DNA from: Candidatus Pelagibacter sp. FZCC0015
GTDB taxonomy: Bacteria > Pseudomonadota > Alphaproteobacteria > Pelagibacterales > Pelagibacteraceae
DNA length: 64,000 nucleotides
Direction of reading: 5' to 3'
NCBI RefSeq assembly: GCF_007833635.1
Contig: NZ_CP031125.1
Coordinates: 1,240,001-1,304,000, forward strand
The translations under genes and the position numbers were made by a program. The notes under the pieces are model-generated. The model did not search any database. It was not told where the DNA came from and was given only the letters and a program-made list of their open reading frames with translations. Position 1 is the stretch's first letter; each line of letters begins with the position of its first letter. This document shows positions 35,079-44,103 of the stretch, in pieces.

Positions 35079-35929
35079 TTATGATAAAAAAATTAAAAAT
35101 TATATTTAGTTCTTTATTTGTTGTATCTATTGTTTATTTCACATTCGTATTTAGTTCTAATGAAGCATTCGCACATCCATCTAAAAAGCACAAACCTATG
35201 GTTTGTATTCTCGAAGAAGATAGAACCCAAGGACAAAAACAAACTTGTAAGACAGCTTTATTTTTTCATCGGCTTTGTAAACTAGATCAAGATTGTGCAA
35301 TTCTCGAACTTGAAAAAAGAAAACAAGAGTTAGAGGATAAAGAAAAAGAAATTCAAGCAAAAGAGGATGAAATTAAAGAACTAGAAGATGAGATTGGTGG
35401 TTTAGCTGATTGTGGGGATATTCCATTTAATCACAAAGCATCTTCAAGTGCTAAAATTTATCAAAAACCTTCAAGTAATTCAAAAGTAGTTGCAGAAGTT
35501 AAAAAGGGTCAAGAATTATTATTTTTTGCACCTGCTCAAAAAGATCCCAAATGGAGTTACGTTAAAGTTAAAAACGATAATAGTTGTGCAGATGGCTATA
35601 TAAAACAGAAATTTGTAATCAAAAAAGAAAGTGAAGATAAGGTAGTCAAGGTGGGTCCAAAACTAATTAAAATTACCGACCCAGTATTAAGTGACGATGA
35701 GAAATTAATGATAATTGATGCAGAGGGTACTATTTCTGTATCAGGCGCAATTCAAGAAGGTAAAATTGATAAAATTATGATTAATGACGAAGAAGAAATT
35801 ATAAATAGTGATAATAGTTTTTCATTTGTTATTTTTGTTCCAAAAAGTGGTGCAGAAGTAAGGATAATTGGCTCAAAAAACGATAAAAAAATTAAAGAAT
35901 TAATCTTTAAAATTAAAGTTGGTAAGTAA
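35075..35929 (+). CDS. Secreted coiled-coil and SH3-domain protein
   Basis: The 284-residue protein has a signal peptide ending at AFA (about residue 32). Next come a Cys-rich segment with four Cys, a coiled coil (about 80-112, ELEKRKQELEDKEKEIQ), and a bacterial SH3-like domain (about 115-182) with HKASSSAKIYQKPSSNSKVV and ADGYIKQKFV. A C-terminal beta-sandwich-like module (about 195-284) resembles the Ig-like domains found after SH3b in some bacterial envelope proteins. SH3b domains often bind peptidoglycan. The first ATG overlaps the protease stop (ATGA); an ATG two codons later is also possible. Confidence 0.78.
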   Translation: MIMIKKLKIIFSSLFVVSIVYFTFVFSSNEAFAHPSKKHKPMVCILEEDRTQGQKQTCKTALFFHRLCKLDQDCAILELEKRKQELEDKEKEIQAKEDEIKELEDEIGGLADCGDIPFNHKASSSAKIYQKPSSNSKVVAEVKKGQELLFFAPAQKDPKWSYVKVKNDNSCADGYIKQKFVIKKESEDKVVKVGPKLIKITDPVLSDDEKLMIIDAEGTISVSGAIQEGKIDKIMINDEEEIINSDNSFSFVIFVPKSGAEVRIIGSKNDKKIKELIFKIKVGK

Positions 35930-35932
35930 AAA

Positions 35933-35962
35933 TAATTAATTCTAATTAATTAATTTTTTTTT
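35933..35962 (+). terminator. Possible AT-only terminator after the SH3 protein gene
   Basis: TAATTAATT (35933-35941) can pair with AATTAATTA (35944-35952), and a run of nine T follows on the plus strand. The stem has no G-C pair and almost no loop, so it would be weak. The T-run lies inside the 3' end of the convergent nuclease gene. Confidence 0.25.
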
Positions 35963-36483
35963 GATCTCCTATAATCCCATGGCATATCAAACTTTCCTTG
36001 CCATATTCCCCTCTTTTCTTGTTTGGCAAGTATTTCTTCAGGGATATATTTTTTTGAATATTTTCTAAAAGCAACTGCATGGCCATTGGAAACTAACCAT
36101 GCATTTAAATTAATTTTTCTTTTATAGCATTCACCTATAAATCTTTTGAAGTAGTCGATATCAGAAATTTTACACGTAATTTTTTGGTTATTAATTTTCT
36201 TAATTAATGCTTCTGTCGACTTTTGACCGCAAGAATAATCTTCAAAAAATGTAAACGTAAAAATTGTAAAATAAGGTCTTTTACATTTTTGTTTTTTTTC
36301 AGGTGCGTCTATTCCATCAAGCCTTATTTTAAATGTATCTATTTTTATAGTATCTCCATCTGTAACTTTAGCATAACCTGTAACAGAAGTAATTTCTGAT
36401 GATTTTACATCTTGGTAAGTTAGAAAGAAAAATATTAAACAGATTATAAATAATAATATTGCTTTTCTTTTTGTAAAAAACAT
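35950..36483 (-). CDS. Secreted or membrane-anchored thermonuclease-family (SNase-like) protein
   Basis: The 177-residue protein has an N-terminal hydrophobic helix (about 9-25) acting as signal peptide or anchor, then a staphylococcal-nuclease-type OB fold: TDGDTIKIDTFKIRLDGIDAPE (starting about residue 41) with the conserved Arg and Asp, a central DYFKRFIGEC strand, NAWLVSNGHAVA, and a GIWQGKFDMPWDYRR C-terminus. This is the usual layout of short bacterial thermonuclease homologues. It converges on the SH3 gene and is followed upstream by the MATE gene, 12 bp away. Its place in the accessory locus is unclear. Confidence 0.85.
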   Translation of the reverse strand: MFFTKRKAILLFIICLIFFFLTYQDVKSSEITSVTGYAKVTDGDTIKIDTFKIRLDGIDAPEKKQKCKRPYFTIFTFTFFEDYSCGQKSTEALIKKINNQKITCKISDIDYFKRFIGECYKRKINLNAWLVSNGHAVAFRKYSKKYIPEEILAKQEKRGIWQGKFDMPWDYRRSKKN

Positions 36484-36495
36484 TTTTAAATAATT

Positions 36496-37833
36496 TTAAA
36501 TACTAGCTAATTTATGTTTAATATAATATTTAACATAAATTAGTAGTATCAATGATATCAACCATTGAAAGATAGCCCAAATGTAAAAAAAAGTTTTAAA
36601 ATCTGCATTTAAATACTTTGCAATGTAAAAGGATAAAACTGGTACTATAACGTTTCTGGCAATATTATTAACCATGGCTTTTTCAGATTTTTTTAATGCC
36701 ATAAAAAATCCATTTGATAAGAAAAATATTGGATAAGCAGGTAAAATAAATGCAGAAATCTTAAGGTACATCGAGCCATGCATAATTACATCTGGGTTTG
36801 AAGAAAAGAATTTAGGAACAATGTCAGCACTTATAAAAATAACTACACCAGCGATTAACATTATAAATAGACCATATTTTATTGATGTAAAATATGATTG
36901 CTCTACTCTATCGTAATATTTTGCTCCAATATTTTGGGCTATTATAGAAATTATTGCTGTATTAATTCCTAATATTGGTAACAAAACTACCTGCTCAATT
37001 CTTGTAGCAGATCCATACCCTGCTACAGCATATTCACCAAATAACCCAACATATGTAAAAACAATTGTTGCAGCAATAGAATACCCTAATATTGCAATTG
37101 TAATTGGCATTGATTGAAAAAAAATATTTTTTAAGAAAAAAAATTTAGCTTTGAAATGATCTAAAGTTATTTGGTTAATTCTTTGATTATTTAATATTTT
37201 TATCAGAACAATCAACAAAGATACAAATTGTGCAATTAAAGTTGCAATCCCAATACCAGTTATTCCTAATGGTGGTATAAATAAAAAACCAAAAATAAAA
37301 ATTGGATTTAAAATAATATTTAAGAAAAAAGAAAATATAAGTACATTTCTGTAAGTTTTAGTATCTCCTTCTGCATGTAAGAATGAATTTAATGCTACTA
37401 CTAAAATAAATAATATCGTACCTAAAAAAATTACATTTATATATTCGAGTCCAAGAATTGTTACTTCTTGAGAGGAATTCATTAATAAAAATATCTTTTC
37501 ACCAAAAGTAAATCCTAAAATAGATACAACTATCGAAATTATAATCGAATAAATGATTACATTTCCAAAATAACTTAAAACATTTTTTTCGTTTTTTTCT
37601 CCGATACTACTGCCAATCAATGATGTTCCTGCTACGGTGACTCCAATGGATGTCGCAATAATCAAAAAATATATCGGAAAAGACTTGCTCAAAGCAGATA
37701 AGGCTTCTGGCGATATTTTTCCTGCATAAAAAGTATCTACGATTGTATAAAGTGTTTGGAATAAGGTTCCTACACTTGCTGGTACAGCAAGTTTTCTTAC
37801 TAACAACGAAACTTCATCTTTTAATAAATTCAT
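36496..37833 (-). CDS. MATE family efflux transporter
   Basis: The 445-residue protein has about 12 membrane helices and resembles NorM/DinF-type multidrug and toxin extrusion proteins. Features are the N-terminal LLVRKLAVPASVGTLFQTLYTIVDTFYAG, the EGDTKTYRNVLI segment between the halves, and AVAGYGSATRIEQVVLLPILG in the second half. Substrates are likely exported in exchange for Na or H; the specificity cannot be read. It is 14 bp downstream of trhO in the minus-strand run. Confidence 0.88.
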   Translation of the reverse strand: MNLLKDEVSLLVRKLAVPASVGTLFQTLYTIVDTFYAGKISPEALSALSKSFPIYFLIIATSIGVTVAGTSLIGSSIGEKNEKNVLSYFGNVIIYSIIISIVVSILGFTFGEKIFLLMNSSQEVTILGLEYINVIFLGTILFILVVALNSFLHAEGDTKTYRNVLIFSFFLNIILNPIFIFGFLFIPPLGITGIGIATLIAQFVSLLIVLIKILNNQRINQITLDHFKAKFFFLKNIFFQSMPITIAILGYSIAATIVFTYVGLFGEYAVAGYGSATRIEQVVLLPILGINTAIISIIAQNIGAKYYDRVEQSYFTSIKYGLFIMLIAGVVIFISADIVPKFFSSNPDVIMHGSMYLKISAFILPAYPIFFLSNGFFMALKKSEKAMVNNIARNVIVPVLSFYIAKYLNADFKTFFYIWAIFQWLISLILLIYVKYYIKHKLASI

Positions 37834-37847
37834 TAATTTAAGATTTG

Positions 37848-38753
37848 TTAATACTCTTTTTGGAAGATATGTCTTTTTCCTGCTTCTTTAGCAAGATTAA
37901 TTTGTTTTTGTCTCATCCTAAATCTTGATTTTTGATGATCTGTTAGATTGTCGTGACAATTTGGACATGAAACACCCTCTTCATATTTTTTTGATTTTTT
38001 ATCCTTACGAGATACAGGCTTCCTACAACCGCTACACATTGAATAAGAACCAACTTTAAGACCGTGTTTTAAACTAATCCTGTTATCAAAAACAAAGCAT
38101 TCACCTTTCCATAAACTTTTTTTCTTATTTGTTTTTTTAAGATAATTTAAAATTCCACCATTTAACTGATAAATGTTATTAAACCCTTTATTCTCCAAAT
38201 ATACAGATGCCTTTTCACAACGAATTCCACCAGTACAAAACATAGCTATAGGTTGATTTTTTTTTAATTTTTTTAGATATTTTGGAAAATCTCTAAAGTT
38301 ATCAACATCAGGATTGATTGCTCCCTTAAATGTTCCAACATCGTACTCGAAAGGTTTTCTTGCATCTATAAGAATAGTATCCTTTTCTTTAATCAGCTTA
38401 TTCCATTTGATTGGATCTACATGGCTATCTTTTTTCTTTATTCTTTTATTTAAAATTAAATTCATAGGAACAACCTCGTTTTTGATTTTCACTTTAGGTT
38501 TATGAAATGGTTGGAATAAGCTTTTAGACTTATTGCTGCTGTTAAATTCTTTAAATTTAAAAACTCTTTTTAAATTGTTAACTGTGAATTTAATGTCTGC
38601 AGCTTTACCAGAGATAGTTCCATTTACCCCTTCTTTAGAGATAATTATCGTACCTCTAATGTTTTTCTTTTTTAAAGTTTCTAATAAAACTTTTTGATTT
38701 TTCTTTAGATAAGAAATTTTGACAAATTTATAAAAACCAACTACTTCAAACAT
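37848..38753 (-). CDS. trhO: tRNA uridine(34) hydroxylase, rhodanese-family
   Basis: TrhO (YceA) oxygenates uridine 34 of certain tRNAs to form 5-hydroxyuridine, the precursor of (m)cmo5U. The 301-residue protein has an N-terminal acylphosphatase-like domain (RGTIIISKEGVNGTISG), a rhodanese domain with catalytic Cys in MFCTGGIRCEKAS, and a C-terminal module with paired Cys (MCSGCRKPV and SCPNCHDN). That layout matches the longer TrhO form. It is directly downstream of the O-methyltransferase gene (one-base overlap), which is interesting because the tRNA pathway also needs methylation steps, although this methyltransferase is not the known CmoB. Confidence 0.88.
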   Translation of the reverse strand: MFEVVGFYKFVKISYLKKNQKVLLETLKKKNIRGTIIISKEGVNGTISGKAADIKFTVNNLKRVFKFKEFNSSNKSKSLFQPFHKPKVKIKNEVVPMNLILNKRIKKKDSHVDPIKWNKLIKEKDTILIDARKPFEYDVGTFKGAINPDVDNFRDFPKYLKKLKKNQPIAMFCTGGIRCEKASVYLENKGFNNIYQLNGGILNYLKKTNKKKSLWKGECFVFDNRISLKHGLKVGSYSMCSGCRKPVSRKDKKSKKYEEGVSCPNCHDNLTDHQKSRFRMRQKQINLAKEAGKRHIFQKEY

Positions 38754-39403
38754 TATAATTTTCTACAAACAGTCATACCATCACCAAGAGGAATTAATAA
38801 CTTTTCAACCCTTGTATCCTTTGAGATATGACTATTAAACTCTTTAATATTTTTAGTAAATTTATCATTATTGTTTTCATTCACAACTTCTCCATACCAT
38901 AAAACATTATCAATGATTATTAGACCATTTTTGTTCAATAATTGTAAAGAACGTTCATAGTATTCAATATAATTCATTTTATCAGCATCAATAAAAACTA
39001 AATCAAACTTTTCATTTTTAATTTCATCTAAACTTTCTAAAGCAGGTTTAATTAATGTTTTTATTTTATGATCTTGATTAGCTTTTTTAAAAAAATCTAT
39101 TGCAACTTTATTAGTTTCTTCATTTTTATCTAAAGCAATTATTTTGCCATCATCTGATAGTGCCAAAGCCATAGATAACGTACTTAATCCTGTAAATGTA
39201 CCTATCTCTAAAACCTTTTTGATATTTGAAATTTTTATAATTAAATGCAGAAATTGACTTTGTGAAATTGATATTTGCATTCTTTTGATATCGCCAAGAG
39301 AAGTGTTGTAATCAATTATTTCTTTTTGGACTGGATGTAAATTATATCCATGACTTAAAATATACTCTTGGAGTTCTTTAGTTATATTTAGGTCTGAACC
39401 CAT
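38753..39403 (-). CDS. SAM-dependent O-methyltransferase (class I, TrmR/CCoAOMT-like)
   Basis: The 216-residue protein matches the methyltransferase_3 family: SAM-binding KVLEIGTFTGLSTLSMALAL, the acidic DLVFIDADKMNYIEYY motif holding metal-binding Asp, and IIIDNVLWYGEV. Members include caffeoyl-CoA methyltransferases, catechol methyltransferases and TrmR, which methylates 5-hydroxyuridine in tRNA of Bacillus. The one-base overlap with trhO makes a TrmR-like role attractive, with TrhO making ho5U and this enzyme methylating it. That is inference from context. The gene lies 5 bp after gatB. Confidence 0.82.
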   Translation of the reverse strand: MGSDLNITKELQEYILSHGYNLHPVQKEIIDYNTSLGDIKRMQISISQSQFLHLIIKISNIKKVLEIGTFTGLSTLSMALALSDDGKIIALDKNEETNKVAIDFFKKANQDHKIKTLIKPALESLDEIKNEKFDLVFIDADKMNYIEYYERSLQLLNKNGLIIIDNVLWYGEVVNENNNDKFTKNIKEFNSHISKDTRVEKLLIPLGDGMTVCRKL

Positions 39404-39408
39404 AAATT

Positions 39409-40872
39409 CTAAAGTTTTTTCTTTAAAATCTCATTAACTAATTGAGGATTTGCTTTTCCACCAGAAACTTTCATAACTTGACCCACAAAGAAACCAAATA
39501 ATTTAACTTTACCTGATTTATATTCAGTAGCTTTATCCCTGTTATCATCAATAACCTTGTCTATCAGCGCCTCGAGTGCTTTTGGATCGCTTTCTTGTTT
39601 TAAACCTTTTTCTTCAACAATTTTTTTAGGATCTTTGTCACCTTCCATCATTTGTTCGAAAACTGTTTTTGCAATTTTTCCAGAAATTGTTCCATCTTTA
39701 ATTAAATTAATTAATTTTGACAAGTTACCGGCGCTTATAGGGCTTTCAGTTATTTCTAAATTTTTTTCATTTAAGGCTGCAAATAATTCTCCAATTATCC
39801 AATTTGTTGCAAGTTTTACATCCGATTTCTTAATTACATTTTCAAAGTAATTTGATGTTTCAATATCAGATACTAAAATGTTTGCTTCGTAAGGTGATAG
39901 TTTAAATTTTTCTATAAACCTTTTTTTCTTTTCATCTGGTAGCTCTGGAATTTCTGATTTTAAGTTTTCAATAAAATCATCTGAAACTTCTAATGGCAAT
40001 AAGTCTGGATCTGGAAAATATCTATAATCATGAGCATCCTCTTTTGATCTCATTGATCTAGTTTCATTCTTTTTAGTATCAAAAAGTCTTGTTTCTTGAT
40101 CAATCGTTTGACCATCCTCGATTAAATCAACTTGCCTGTTAGCCTCGTATTCAATTGCCATTTGCATGAACTTTATTGAATTAACATTTTTAATCTCACA
40201 TCTAGTTCCAAACTCTTTTGAACCTTTTTTTCTAACAGATACATTTACATCGGCTCTCAAAGATCCTTCCTGCATGTTTCCATCACAAGTTCCTAAATAT
40301 CTCATTATAGATCTTAATTTTTTAATATATGCATTTACTTCATCTGGGGATCTTAGGTCGGGTTTACTTACAATTTCCATTAAAGCCACACCTGATCTAT
40401 TTAAATCTACAAAAGTATTTTTCGGATCTAGATCATGAATGCTTTTGCCCGCATCTTGCTCCAAGTGTAATCTTTCTATACCTACTTCTTTTTGACCATC
40501 TGGCATATCAAGAATTACTTTACCTTCACCTACAATTGGATCTTTGAATTGTGAGATTTGATACCCCTGAGGTAAGTCAGCATAAAAATAATTTTTTCTA
40601 TCAAAGACAGATCTCTTGTTGATTTTAGCTTTTAAACCAATCCCTGTTTTAATAGCTTGTTTTACGCAATACTCGTTTATTACTGGCAACATTCCTGGAA
40701 ATGCTGCATCAACTAAACTTACTTGAGTATTTGGCTCAGCTCCAAATTTAGTCGCTGATGTTGAGAATAATTTTGACTCCGATGTGACTTGTGCATGAAC
40801 TTCTAAACCAATGACAACTTCATATTGATTATCATGTCTATTAATTAGATATTCAGATTTGTTTTTACTCAC
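39409..40872 (-). CDS. gatB: Aspartyl/glutamyl-tRNA(Asn/Gln) amidotransferase subunit B
   Basis: GatB phosphorylates the misacylated Glu-tRNA(Gln) or Asp-tRNA(Asn) and binds tRNA through its C-terminal helical YqeY domain. The 487-residue protein has the motifs [32 protein letters not shown] and the later [12 protein letters not shown]. It overlaps gatA by 4 bp in the order gatC-gatA-gatB. Length is normal. Confidence 0.97.
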   Translation of the reverse strand: MSKNKSEYLINRHDNQYEVVIGLEVHAQVTSESKLFSTSATKFGAEPNTQVSLVDAAFPGMLPVINEYCVKQAIKTGIGLKAKINKRSVFDRKNYFYADLPQGYQISQFKDPIVGEGKVILDMPDGQKEVGIERLHLEQDAGKSIHDLDPKNTFVDLNRSGVALMEIVSKPDLRSPDEVNAYIKKLRSIMRYLGTCDGNMQEGSLRADVNVSVRKKGSKEFGTRCEIKNVNSIKFMQMAIEYEANRQVDLIEDGQTIDQETRLFDTKKNETRSMRSKEDAHDYRYFPDPDLLPLEVSDDFIENLKSEIPELPDEKKKRFIEKFKLSPYEANILVSDIETSNYFENVIKKSDVKLATNWIIGELFAALNEKNLEITESPISAGNLSKLINLIKDGTISGKIAKTVFEQMMEGDKDPKKIVEEKGLKQESDPKALEALIDKVIDDNRDKATEYKSGKVKLFGFFVGQVMKVSGGKANPQLVNEILKKKL

Positions 40873-42326
40873 TTAATCCACCAATCAGTAATATTGTTTT
40901 TAAAATTAATTTTTTCTTCCATAGCATATGCAATGTTTAAAATATTTTGTTCATCAAAAGCTTTACCAATTATTTGTAATCCTAATGGATATCCTTTAGC
41001 ATCATGGCCTGCTGGTATAGAAATTCCAGGTAAACCTGCTAAATTTACAGGAACAGTAAAAATATCATTTAAATACATTGAAACCGGATCATTTGTTTTT
41101 TCACCAATTTTAAACGCAGAACTTGGAGTGGATGGGGTTAGAATTGCATCAACTTTTTTATAAGCATCATCAAAATCATTTTTAATAAGTTTTCTTACCT
41201 TTTGTGCTTTAAGATAATAAGCATCATAATATCCTGAAGATAAAACATAAGTTCCAATCATTATTCTTCTTTGAACCTCAGCACCAAATCCTTCAGATCT
41301 AGTTTTTTCATACATATCAATAAGATTTTCTCCTTCAGCTCTAAAACCATATTTAACACCGTCGTATCTAGCCAAATTAGATGAGGCCTCTGCTGGTGCT
41401 ACTATGTAATAAGTTGGTAGTGCATAATTAGTATGAGGTAAAGATATATCGATAATCTCAGCACCACAATCTTTTGCGTATTCAATACCTTTTTTCCATA
41501 GGTCTTCTATTTCTTTAGGCATACCATCTACTCTATATTCTTTGGGTATTCCTATTTTTTTACCTTTAATATCTTTTGTTAATTCTTTGCTGTACTCGTT
41601 TCTTTTAAAATCTATTGAAGTAGAATCTTTTTCATCATAAGTGCTAATTACTTCCTGTAACAATGCACAATCTTTAACATTTTGTGCCATTGGACCAGCT
41701 TGATCGAGGGATGATGCAAATGCTACAATTCCGTATCTAGAGCAACTACCATAAGTAGGTTTTAGTCCGACAGTTCCAGTAAATGAAGCGGGCTGTCTTA
41801 TAGATCCACCTGTATCTGTTCCAATAGTTATTGGTGTTAATTGAGCTGCTACAGCAGAAGACGATCCACCAGAAGATCCTCCTGGAACTAAATTTTTATC
41901 AATTGGGTTTTGTACATTACCAAAAAAACTAGTTTCATTAGATGAACCCATTGCAAATTCATCACAATTTAATTTACCCATTAGGATAGCTCCTTCATTC
42001 CAAATGTTTTGTGTGACTGTTGACTCATATGTTGGAACAAAGTTATTTAAAATCTTACTTCCTGCGGTAGTTCTTAAATCTCTTGTACAAAATAAATCTT
42101 TTACAGCCATTGGAATGCCAGGCAATTTCAGATCGAGATTAGGTTTTTCATCAAACTTTTTTGCTTTATTTAAAGCATTTGCATAATCTTCGGTTATATA
42201 TGCATTTAATTCTTTTGATTTTTCTGATCTTTCAACAAATGCTTTAGTAACTTCACTTGAGGAAAGTTTTTTACTTTTTATATTTTCTACTAACTCAGAT
42301 AATGATTGTTTAATTACATCTGACAT
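40869..42326 (-). CDS. gatA: Aspartyl/glutamyl-tRNA(Asn/Gln) amidotransferase subunit A
   Basis: GatA hydrolyses glutamine to supply ammonia for transamidation. The 485-residue protein has the amidase signature: catalytic Lys in [11 protein letters not shown], and the Ser region [13 protein letters not shown] followed by [20 protein letters not shown]. The segment [11 protein letters not shown] is also typical. It lies between gatC (one-base overlap) and gatB (4 bp overlap). The presence of gatCAB implies indirect charging of tRNA-Gln, tRNA-Asn or both. Confidence 0.97.
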   Translation of the reverse strand: MSDVIKQSLSELVENIKSKKLSSSEVTKAFVERSEKSKELNAYITEDYANALNKAKKFDEKPNLDLKLPGIPMAVKDLFCTRDLRTTAGSKILNNFVPTYESTVTQNIWNEGAILMGKLNCDEFAMGSSNETSFFGNVQNPIDKNLVPGGSSGGSSSAVAAQLTPITIGTDTGGSIRQPASFTGTVGLKPTYGSCSRYGIVAFASSLDQAGPMAQNVKDCALLQEVISTYDEKDSTSIDFKRNEYSKELTKDIKGKKIGIPKEYRVDGMPKEIEDLWKKGIEYAKDCGAEIIDISLPHTNYALPTYYIVAPAEASSNLARYDGVKYGFRAEGENLIDMYEKTRSEGFGAEVQRRIMIGTYVLSSGYYDAYYLKAQKVRKLIKNDFDDAYKKVDAILTPSTPSSAFKIGEKTNDPVSMYLNDIFTVPVNLAGLPGISIPAGHDAKGYPLGLQIIGKAFDEQNILNIAYAMEEKINFKNNITDWWIK

Positions 42327-42613
42327 TATTCAATTACCTTTGGTACTACAAAATAATCTTCATTTTCCTTCGGAGAATTTTTTATTACTTGATCTCTTAA
42401 GTTTTTACTTTTTACTTCATCTGATCTTAGTTTTAGAGTTGTTTCAGCAACAGAAGTTAATGGTTCAACATTGTCAGTTTTTAATTCGTTAAGTTTTTCA
42501 ATAAAATCAAAAATTGAATTTAAATCTCCTGCAAGTTTCTCTGCTTTTTTCTCATCTACAGAAATTCTTGATAGTTTAGATATGTGCTTTATTGTTTTAA
42601 GATCGATGCTCAT
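42326..42613 (-). CDS. gatC: Aspartyl/glutamyl-tRNA(Asn/Gln) amidotransferase subunit C
   Basis: GatC stabilises GatA and its contact with GatB. The family signature [20 protein letters not shown] opens the protein, and [11 protein letters not shown] with the LRSDEV motif follow. An upstream ATG at 42643 is in frame but adds residues unlike GatC; the ATG at 42613 ([10 protein letters not shown]) gives the usual 95 residues. It diverges from ruvX across 50 bp. Confidence 0.93.
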   Translation of the reverse strand: MSIDLKTIKHISKLSRISVDEKKAEKLAGDLNSIFDFIEKLNELKTDNVEPLTSVAETTLKLRSDEVKSKNLRDQVIKNSPKENEDYFVVPKVIE

Positions 42614-42663
42614 ATGGTATTTAAATATGTCGCAAACTATCACTTAAGTTTAAAATATACAAT

Positions 42664-43119
42664 ATGATCACTATTGAAGAATTCAAAAAAAAACAGTCTG
42701 AAACCTCTAGATTGATTGGTTTAGATCTTGGTTCAAAAAGAATCGGTGTATCAATTTGCGATGAAAAACAGTCAATAGCCACACCTTTTAAAACGATCAA
42801 TAAAACCAATAATGATGATCTAATAAACGAATTAAAAAAAATAATAGAGGAAAACAATATTAAAGGAATTATCATTGGATATCCAATTAACATGGATGGT
42901 TCATTAGGTCCTTCTGCTCAATCAGTAAGTGATGTATCTAAAAATATAGAAAAAAATGTTGATGTAGATGTTTGCTTATGGGATGAAAGACTTTCAACTG
43001 TTGGGGCATTTAATCTATCCAGTCAGCTTGATGTTAATGTTTCTAAGCGTGAAAAAAACATAGATCAAAATGCAGCTGCATTTATTCTTCAAGGAGCTAT
43101 AGATTATTTAAACAATTAA
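42664..43119 (+). CDS. ruvX: YqgF/RuvX family putative Holliday junction resolvase
   Basis: The 151-residue protein belongs to the RNase H-fold YqgF family, implicated in pre-16S rRNA maturation and formerly proposed as a Holliday junction resolvase. The motifs are LIGLDLGSKRIGVSICDE with the first acidic residue, GIIIGYPINMDGSLGPSAQ, DVCLWDERLSTVGA and KNIDQNAAAFILQGAIDY with the last Asp. It starts the plus-strand run towards topA and is 42 bp upstream of the pyrB start. Its divergent neighbour is gatC. Confidence 0.9.
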   Translation: MITIEEFKKKQSETSRLIGLDLGSKRIGVSICDEKQSIATPFKTINKTNNDDLINELKKIIEENNIKGIIIGYPINMDGSLGPSAQSVSDVSKNIEKNVDVDVCLWDERLSTVGAFNLSSQLDVNVSKREKNIDQNAAAFILQGAIDYLNN

Positions 43120-43161
43120 TCCTTGCCATTTAGGGGCTTTATAGCTATAGAGTTAATTTTA

Positions 43162-44103
43162 ATGGCAATTAAAACCAATAAAGCTATTAAAATTTCACAA
43201 AAACATCTGTTAGGTATCCAAGATTTATCAGTTAATGATATTAATTATATCCTGGATGAGTCAGAAGCTTTCATCAAATTAAACCAGAGTAAAAATAAAA
43301 AAATTGATGTGTTAAGAGGCAAAACTCAAATAAACTTATTCTTTGAGCCATCAACTAGAACACAAAGCTCATTTGAACTTGCTGGAAAAAGACTTGGTGC
43401 AGACGTCATGTCAATGAATATGGGTAACTCAGCCATTAAAAAAGGTGAAACTTTAATTGATACGGCCATGACCTTAAATGCAATGCATCCTGATATAATT
43501 GTGATCAGACATCAAGACTCAGGTGCTTGTAATCTGTTATCTCAAAAAGTTAATTGTGTCGTTCTAAACGCTGGTGATGGTAGACGTGAGCATCCTACTC
43601 AAGCGTTATTAGATGCATTAACAATTAGAAATCGAAAAAAAAAAATTCAGGGATTAAAAATAGCTATATGTGGAGACATACTTCATTCAAGAGTAGCTAG
43701 ATCAAATATTTATCTTCTTACAATGTTGGGAGCAGAAGTTAATATAGTTGCACCATCCAATCTTATGCCAAAAGAAATTGAAAAGTTTGGTGTTAACACT
43801 TTTACTGATATGAAAAAGGGACTCAAAGATTGTGATATTGTAATGATGCTTCGATTACAAAATGAAAGGATGACCAGTTCATATCTTTCATCGAATAGAG
43901 AATACTATGAATATTATGGATTAACACCAGATAAACTTGATCATGCAAAGTCAGATGCTTTAATTATGCATCCTGGTCCAATGAATAGAGGAATTGAAAT
44001 TGATACAAGATTAGCTGATGACATAAACAAGAGTGTAATTAAAGAACAAGTTGAATTAGGTGTTGCTGTAAGAATGGCATGTTTAAAAATATTTTGTGAA
44101 TAA
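43162..44103 (+). CDS. pyrB: Aspartate carbamoyltransferase catalytic subunit
   Basis: PyrB makes carbamoyl-aspartate, the committed step of pyrimidine synthesis. The carbamoyl-phosphate loop [19 protein letters not shown] and the aspartate/active-site region [10 protein letters not shown] are present, with [13 protein letters not shown] near the end. The frame is open from a TTG at 43123; the ATG at 43162 gives 313 residues, the usual length. A run of 11 A (43635-43645) lies inside the gene. It is directly followed by the pyrC-like gene, as in alphaproteobacteria where the two proteins can form a complex. Confidence 0.96.
   Translation: MAIKTNKAIKISQKHLLGIQDLSVNDINYILDESEAFIKLNQSKNKKIDVLRGKTQINLFFEPSTRTQSSFELAGKRLGADVMSMNMGNSAIKKGETLIDTAMTLNAMHPDIIVIRHQDSGACNLLSQKVNCVVLNAGDGRREHPTQALLDALTIRNRKKKIQGLKIAICGDILHSRVARSNIYLLTMLGAEVNIVAPSNLMPKEIEKFGVNTFTDMKKGLKDCDIVMMLRLQNERMTSSYLSSNREYYEYYGLTPDKLDHAKSDALIMHPGPMNRGIEIDTRLADDINKSVIKEQVELGVAVRMACLKIFCE

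Larger units (their letters stand above)
22065..35929. other. Accessory locus: tubulin-like, Hsp70/actin-like, vWA and envelope proteins with divergent protease/SH3 pair
   Basis: This 13.9 kb block sits between soxG and the small-nuclease gene. Its long minus-strand run (33939 down to 23027) has gaps of at most 41 bp, mostly 0-5 bp, and is probably one transcription unit. Two further minus genes follow after a 213 bp gap. Two plus-strand genes diverge at 33940-34088. Most products are secreted or membrane-bound, and the two apparent cytoplasmic ones are both predicted NTPases of cytoskeleton-related folds. No integrase, transposase, tRNA junction or flanking repeat is visible, and base composition looks like the surroundings by eye. 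The function is unknown to me. Confidence 0.75.

Noticed and set aside
43123..43161. TTG start extending pyrB by 13 codons
   Set aside because: The extra residues are hydrophobic and unlike PyrB; the ATG at 43162 gives the family length.
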